Positions 14,695 through 17,372 of a stretch of DNA of 17,372 nt are shown piece after piece. Each line of letters opens with the position of its first letter. The stretch's first letter is position 1. Position numbers and translations under genes: made by a program. Origin of the DNA: Gammaproteobacteria bacterium (GTDB taxonomy: Bacteria > Pseudomonadota > Gammaproteobacteria > DSM-16500); contig JABDEN010000036.1 in assembly GCA_013287025.1 (NCBI GenBank), forward strand, positions 1 through 17,372, given 5' to 3'. The notes beneath the pieces were generated by a model. It saw nothing but the letters and a program-made list of their open reading frames with translations. It had not been told where the DNA came from and made no database searches.

Positions 14695-15207
14695 ATGCCA
14701 TTACTAAAATACAATTATGCGTTGATACCAAAAAACTCCCAACAATTTATTGATTTTGCCGCTTTATATGCAAAAGATGAAAAATCCCTGGGACAATATC
14801 AAATGCATCATGCGCTTCCTCATGTGACGATTTGTCATTTCGAAGCATCGGAAAACCAATTGGAAGCTATCTGGAAGGCCTTAATGAAACCTTCCTATTC
14901 ACAGCATCTATCGCTTCATTTTAGGACATTACACACTTGTCTTCATGATGGTAAATATTGGCATTTATTAATTCCAGATGAAATGGATACTTTAAATGTG
15001 ATGTATAACCAAAGTTTCATTGTTTTAAGTAAGATACTTCAACTCAAACCAAAAAACTATTTTCCACATCTCACTTTATTTGATAGCGCTTATCTCGACA
15101 GAGAAGACGTCGACTACACGCTTCAGAAACCTTTGACCGATAATTTTAGAATCGCAATCACTGATCGAGATTTCATCGGGCAGTCTAGAAATATTTTGAT
15201 CGAATAA
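14695..15207 (+). CDS. 2H phosphoesterase (2'-5' RNA ligase / LigT-like superfamily)
   Basis: 170 residues. Two HxTx motifs, PHVTICHF (His43-Val-Thr45) and PHLTLFDS (His125-Leu-Thr127), lie about 80 residues apart. This is the defining catalytic pair of 2H phosphoesterases, which open 2',5' or cyclic phosphodiester bonds in RNA or nucleotides. The substrate cannot be told from sequence. No clear SD precedes the ATG (AT-rich leader); a TATAAT at 14656-14661 may belong to its promoter. It stands between higBA and the iterons, so it belongs to the plasmid-maintenance neighbourhood by position only. Confidence 0.78.
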   Translation: MPLLKYNYALIPKNSQQFIDFAALYAKDEKSLGQYQMHHALPHVTICHFEASENQLEAIWKALMKPSYSQHLSLHFRTLHTCLHDGKYWHLLIPDEMDTLNVMYNQSFIVLSKILQLKPKNYFPHLTLFDSAYLDREDVDYTLQKPLTDNFRIAITDRDFIGQSRNILIE

Positions 15208-15227
15208 GATGCATTTGTTACCTAGTG

Positions 15228-15444
15228 ATCCTGTAACTGTCGCATTTCATTCTGTAAGCGACACAGTTAATCCTGTATCTGTCGCATTTCATCCTGTAAG
15301 CGACACAGTTAATCCTGTATCTGTCGCATTTCATCCTGTAAGCGACACAGTTAATCCTGTATCTGTCGCACTCATCCTGTAATTTTCGCATTTTTTTTCT
15401 TTTATCCCGTAACTGTGACACTTATCCTGTAACTGTCACAGTTA
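15228..15444. repeat. Iteron cluster downstream of the rep gene (10 units, 21-bp period)
   Basis: Ten units begin with ATCCTGTA or a one-base variant, at 15228, 15249, 15270, 15291, 15312, 15333, 15354, 15374, 15404 and 15424. Two kinds alternate at 21 bp: ATCCTGTATCTGTCGCATTTC and ATCCTGTAAGCGACACAGTTA. They form a 42-bp composite repeated almost three times (15249-15373). The word TGTCGC of one kind is the inverted form of GCGACA in the other. The last three units are irregular in spacing. These are typical Rep-binding iterons. Confidence 0.88.
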
Positions 15445-15460
15445 GACACCTATGTATTCG

Positions 15461-16807
15461 TTAACATACATCCTCTGACGTTAAATAATCATCAAATGTT
15501 AAATAATTACCAATAATTTCAGAATAATGATTTTCTATGAACATTAAAAACTCAATAATGACAAATGGCGACGTAAGTTTTTTCTTTTGATAGGTTTTAT
15601 ATATTTGTGATTTTGGCTTTAAATACTGCACGAATTTATCATGAATTTTACTCTGAATATTTTCTGCTTGTTGTTCAATAAATCCCATATACGTTTTAAG
15701 TTTATAGGACATATATTTATTTTTTAATGGGGTAATTTCAGAAGCTGCCTTGGCTTCACGTACTGAAGTTTTTTCAACGATTACCTTTGTCATTTGTTTT
15801 ATTTTAGTACTATCTTCGCGATAGTCTTTCTTTAAAGCCGAAACAAGATATGCACCAATATGTTTAATATTCTTTTTTGTTCGAATTAATTTCATCTTCT
15901 CAAGAATGTATTCATATTCATACTTCTTTATAATTCCTTCTGCTTGACGCACTGATATGCCATATTCATTCACAAGATTATCTAGCAGTGAAGATGCTTT
16001 TTGCGGAGAGCTAACACTTGCAGTAAGTTGACGTGGTTTTCGAAAAGAGGGTTGATAACTTTCATTCTCGGCAATAGTAAATTGAATCGCTGTTATGTTC
16101 CTACCGACTTTTTTAAATTGTGGTTCGATATAAATATCTGATTTTTGATTAATTTCCTTGACCGCGACCGTCACTACATTTCGTTTAAATTCTTTAAATG
16201 CAGAATATTTATTTTCAGTCACACCCATTAAAGATCTGAATAAAGACAAAGGAAACCATGCCGTCTGCTTCACATTTTTAAATCGTACGCAATTTTCATA
16301 CAAGACCAAACTATAATTTGAATTAAATTTAGATTGAACGAATAAATTAATTCGCCCATAAATATCCAATGAGGATAGTACAGGCTTAATTTGGGGGCTA
16401 TATGAATAGCTTATCTTACCATTTCTGATGGACGCGCCAGCAAGCAGTGAACTCGCATTCCAGGCAATGATATCCTCTGGGTAATTATCCTCATTCAAAA
16501 ACTTATAATCTTCGAGCAGGTTCCATTCAAGAACGGTTGAAATTAGGCTTTTAATTGCACCTTTAATCAGTTTTGTGTCATTACTATTATAACCTACTAA
16601 ACTACAAAGCTGCTTCAATTGGATTTCATGAATATCTTGATCGTTAATTTTATCGAGTGCATTAAATAATAAGATATTACAGATTTTTCTTTGAATGAGA
16701 GTCAGCTTGTTTTCGCAATGAATGAGGCCGACATGCTTTTTTAAATAAATGTCAGACTCTTTTTCAGTCAGTAAATTTCCCTTCGTCTTTCTTTTTTTGG
16801 CATCCAT
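15461..16807 (-). CDS. Plasmid replication initiator, Rep_3/RepB family
   Basis: 448 residues from the ATG at 16807, which has SD AGGA 7 nt upstream. A longer frame from 16837 would place the first iteron inside the gene. Residues 27-245 show the two winged-helix domains of the Rep_3 family: HCENKLTLIQRKICNILLFNA at the start of the first, YSPQIKPVL and SLVLYENCVRF in the middle, and YSAFKEFKRNVVTVAVKEINQ, the usual iteron-contacting helix region, in the second. The roughly 200-residue C-terminal part (Lys/Glu-rich, helical) is an extension beyond typical 230-330 residue members and is not recognised. It should bind the flanking iterons, open the origin and repress its own gene. Iterons lie on both sides, and parA is divergent. 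Confidence 0.9.
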   Translation of the reverse strand: MDAKKRKTKGNLLTEKESDIYLKKHVGLIHCENKLTLIQRKICNILLFNALDKINDQDIHEIQLKQLCSLVGYNSNDTKLIKGAIKSLISTVLEWNLLEDYKFLNEDNYPEDIIAWNASSLLAGASIRNGKISYSYSPQIKPVLSSLDIYGRINLFVQSKFNSNYSLVLYENCVRFKNVKQTAWFPLSLFRSLMGVTENKYSAFKEFKRNVVTVAVKEINQKSDIYIEPQFKKVGRNITAIQFTIAENESYQPSFRKPRQLTASVSSPQKASSLLDNLVNEYGISVRQAEGIIKKYEYEYILEKMKLIRTKKNIKHIGAYLVSALKKDYREDSTKIKQMTKVIVEKTSVREAKAASEITPLKNKYMSYKLKTYMGFIEQQAENIQSKIHDKFVQYLKPKSQIYKTYQKKKLTSPFVIIEFLMFIENHYSEIIGNYLTFDDYLTSEDVC

Positions 16808-16813
16808 TTTAAT

Positions 16814-16967
16814 ATCCTGTAACCATACACTTATCATCCTTTGAATATTCTACGATTTATCCTGTTTAACTACACTTAGTATCCTGTATCCGTACACCTT
16901 TTCTCCTGCTGAACTACACCTTAAATCCTGTATCCGTACACCTATCATCCTGTTCAACTACACCTTT
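16814..16967. repeat. Iteron cluster upstream of the rep gene (7 units, about 22-bp period)
   Basis: Units begin at 16814, 16836 (degenerate), 16859, 16881, about 16902, 16925 and 16947. Two kinds largely alternate: ATCCTGTATCCGTACACCT and ATCCTGTTTAACTACACCT. They share the ATCCTGT head with the downstream cluster but have a TACAC tail instead of TGTCGC. The first unit covers the rep ribosome-binding site, so Rep binding would also block its own expression. Confidence 0.85.
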
Positions 16968-16970
16968 AAG

Positions 16971-17040
16971 CTATTTAATTAAATAAAAACATATAGTTAT
17001 GAATCCTAAACTATTTAAACTATATTAAATAAACTAAACA
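16971..17040. other. AT-rich origin segment (candidate DNA unwinding element)
   Basis: 70 bp with only about 10 G/C positions. It contains two CTATTTAA words (16971 and 17011) and two TAAACTAT words (17007-17014 and 17016-17023). It lies between the iterons and parA, the usual place for the melting region of an iteron origin. No good DnaA box (TTATNCACA) was found by eye. Confidence 0.55.
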
Positions 17041-17056
17041 CTACAGGTGTTTTTTT
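17036..17056 (+). terminator. Small hairpin with T-run before parA
   Basis: AAACAC (17036-17041) pairs with GTGTTT (17047-17052) around a 5-nt loop and runs into a T tract. It could insulate parA from transcription crossing the origin; the short A/T-rich stem makes this uncertain. Confidence 0.35.
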
Positions 17057-17072
17057 ATTTCATTAAAAAGAA

Positions 17073-17101
17073 TTGTAGGGAGTTGTAATACTTAGTATAC
17101 T
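17073..17101 (+). promoter_or_regulatory. Promoter and possible operator of parA
   Basis: TTGTAG (17073-17078) and TATACT (17096-17101) are 17 nt apart. A perfect dyad, ATACT-T-AGTAT (17088-17098), overlaps the -10 and could be where the partition complex represses the gene. Confidence 0.5.
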
Positions 17102-17126
17102 GTAGGTGATAATAAGGAGGAACGCA

Positions 17127-17372
17127 ATGAAAATAATTGCAGTTGTAAATAACAAAGGGGGCGTAGGTAAAACCACAACAAGTCGGTTTCTTGCTGAGTA
17201 TTTTTCTATTGTTAAAAATGAAAGAGTATTAGCAATTGACATGGATCCCCAAGCTAATTTTAGTAATCGTTATCTCAAAATGGAAATTGATCCCTACCAA
17301 CAAGAAGGAAGAATTCCACCTATTCATGATAGTTATGACCCAACTTCTCCCGAAGATAAAGATTGGGATGGG
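17127..17372 (+). CDS. parA: ParA-family partition ATPase (partial, runs off the window)
   Basis: The first 82 codons are open to the last base. The protein starts [26 protein letters not shown], with the deviant Walker A motif KGGVGKTT of the ParA/MinD group. [19 protein letters not shown] follows (Walker A' Asp and the DPQ-N signature). There is no N-terminal helix-turn-helix domain before Walker A, so it is a short-type ParA. It would move or position the plasmid together with a ParB-like protein, expected just beyond the window. A very strong SD, AAGGAGG, is 6 nt before the ATG. It is transcribed divergently from rep across the origin. Confidence 0.93.
   Translation, partial: MKIIAVVNNKGGVGKTTTSRFLAEYFSIVKNERVLAIDMDPQANFSNRYLKMEIDPYQQEGRIPPIHDSYDPTSPEDKDWDG

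Noticed and set aside
15218..15421. Minus-strand open frame of 67 codons with a repeated peptide (DRYRINCVAYRMKC)
   Set aside because: It is a translation of the 42-bp iteron composite, whose length is a multiple of three. It has no ribosome-binding site and the DNA is explained as Rep-binding sites.
15228..15444. CRISPR array
   Set aside because: Units are contiguous at 21 bp with no variable spacers, similar repeats flank the other side of rep, and there are no cas genes.
16971..17040. DnaA boxes in the AT-rich origin segment
   Set aside because: No sequence close to TTATNCACA was found by eye on either strand.

Overview
The window is an AT-rich stretch (roughly one third G+C by eye) from a Gram-negative bacterium. 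An outer-membrane beta-barrel protein, a TonB-like protein, a lipid A-type glycosyltransferase and Tag of gammaproteobacterial type point to the Gammaproteobacteria. The flavour of several proteins (Opa-like barrel, an orphan protein with a hydrophobic hairpin tail) is what I associate with Legionellales-type intracellular bacteria. That placement is an inference; no rRNA or tRNA is present. The right end carries a plasmid replicon, so the window is either part of a plasmid or a plasmid integrated beside cargo genes.

Left third (1-5500): a surface barrel protein, an ArnT-like membrane glycosyltransferase and a hotdog thioesterase on the plus strand. On the minus strand follow a secreted M15 D,D-peptidase, DNA-3-methyladenine glycosylase I (tag) and an unrecognised 281-residue protein that could be an effector.

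Centre (5637-8324): a regulated operon that is the main item of interest. It has a BlaI/MecI-type repressor, a BlaR1/MecR1-type M56 membrane protease whose sensor domain is replaced by an MltD-like lytic-transglycosylase (SLT) domain, and a TonB-like protein. Two identical-consensus operator dyads sit on its promoter. By analogy with BlaR1-BlaI, the protease would sense a cell-wall signal and inactivate the repressor, but here the sensing part looks like a peptidoglycan-binding or -cleaving domain instead of a penicillin-binding one.

8329-12960: a 115-bp, comparatively GC-rich palindromic element, a tyrosine recombinase, a GIY-YIG protein, a Lon-type AAA protease with an intact Ser-Lys dyad, and a beta-class glutathione S-transferase. 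These are followed by a secreted polysaccharide deacetylase on the minus strand.

Right end (14012-17372): a higBA toxin-antitoxin pair whose promoter predicts a leaderless higB mRNA, a 2H phosphoesterase, and a replicon. The replicon is a Rep_3-family initiator gene flanked on both sides by iteron clusters of two related but different designs, an AT-rich segment, and a divergent parA that runs off the end of the window. Iterons, Rep, ParA and higBA together form a standard plasmid maintenance block. The cargo is strongly weighted to the cell envelope: barrel protein, glycosyltransferase, D,D-peptidase, SLT sensor, TonB and deacetylase.
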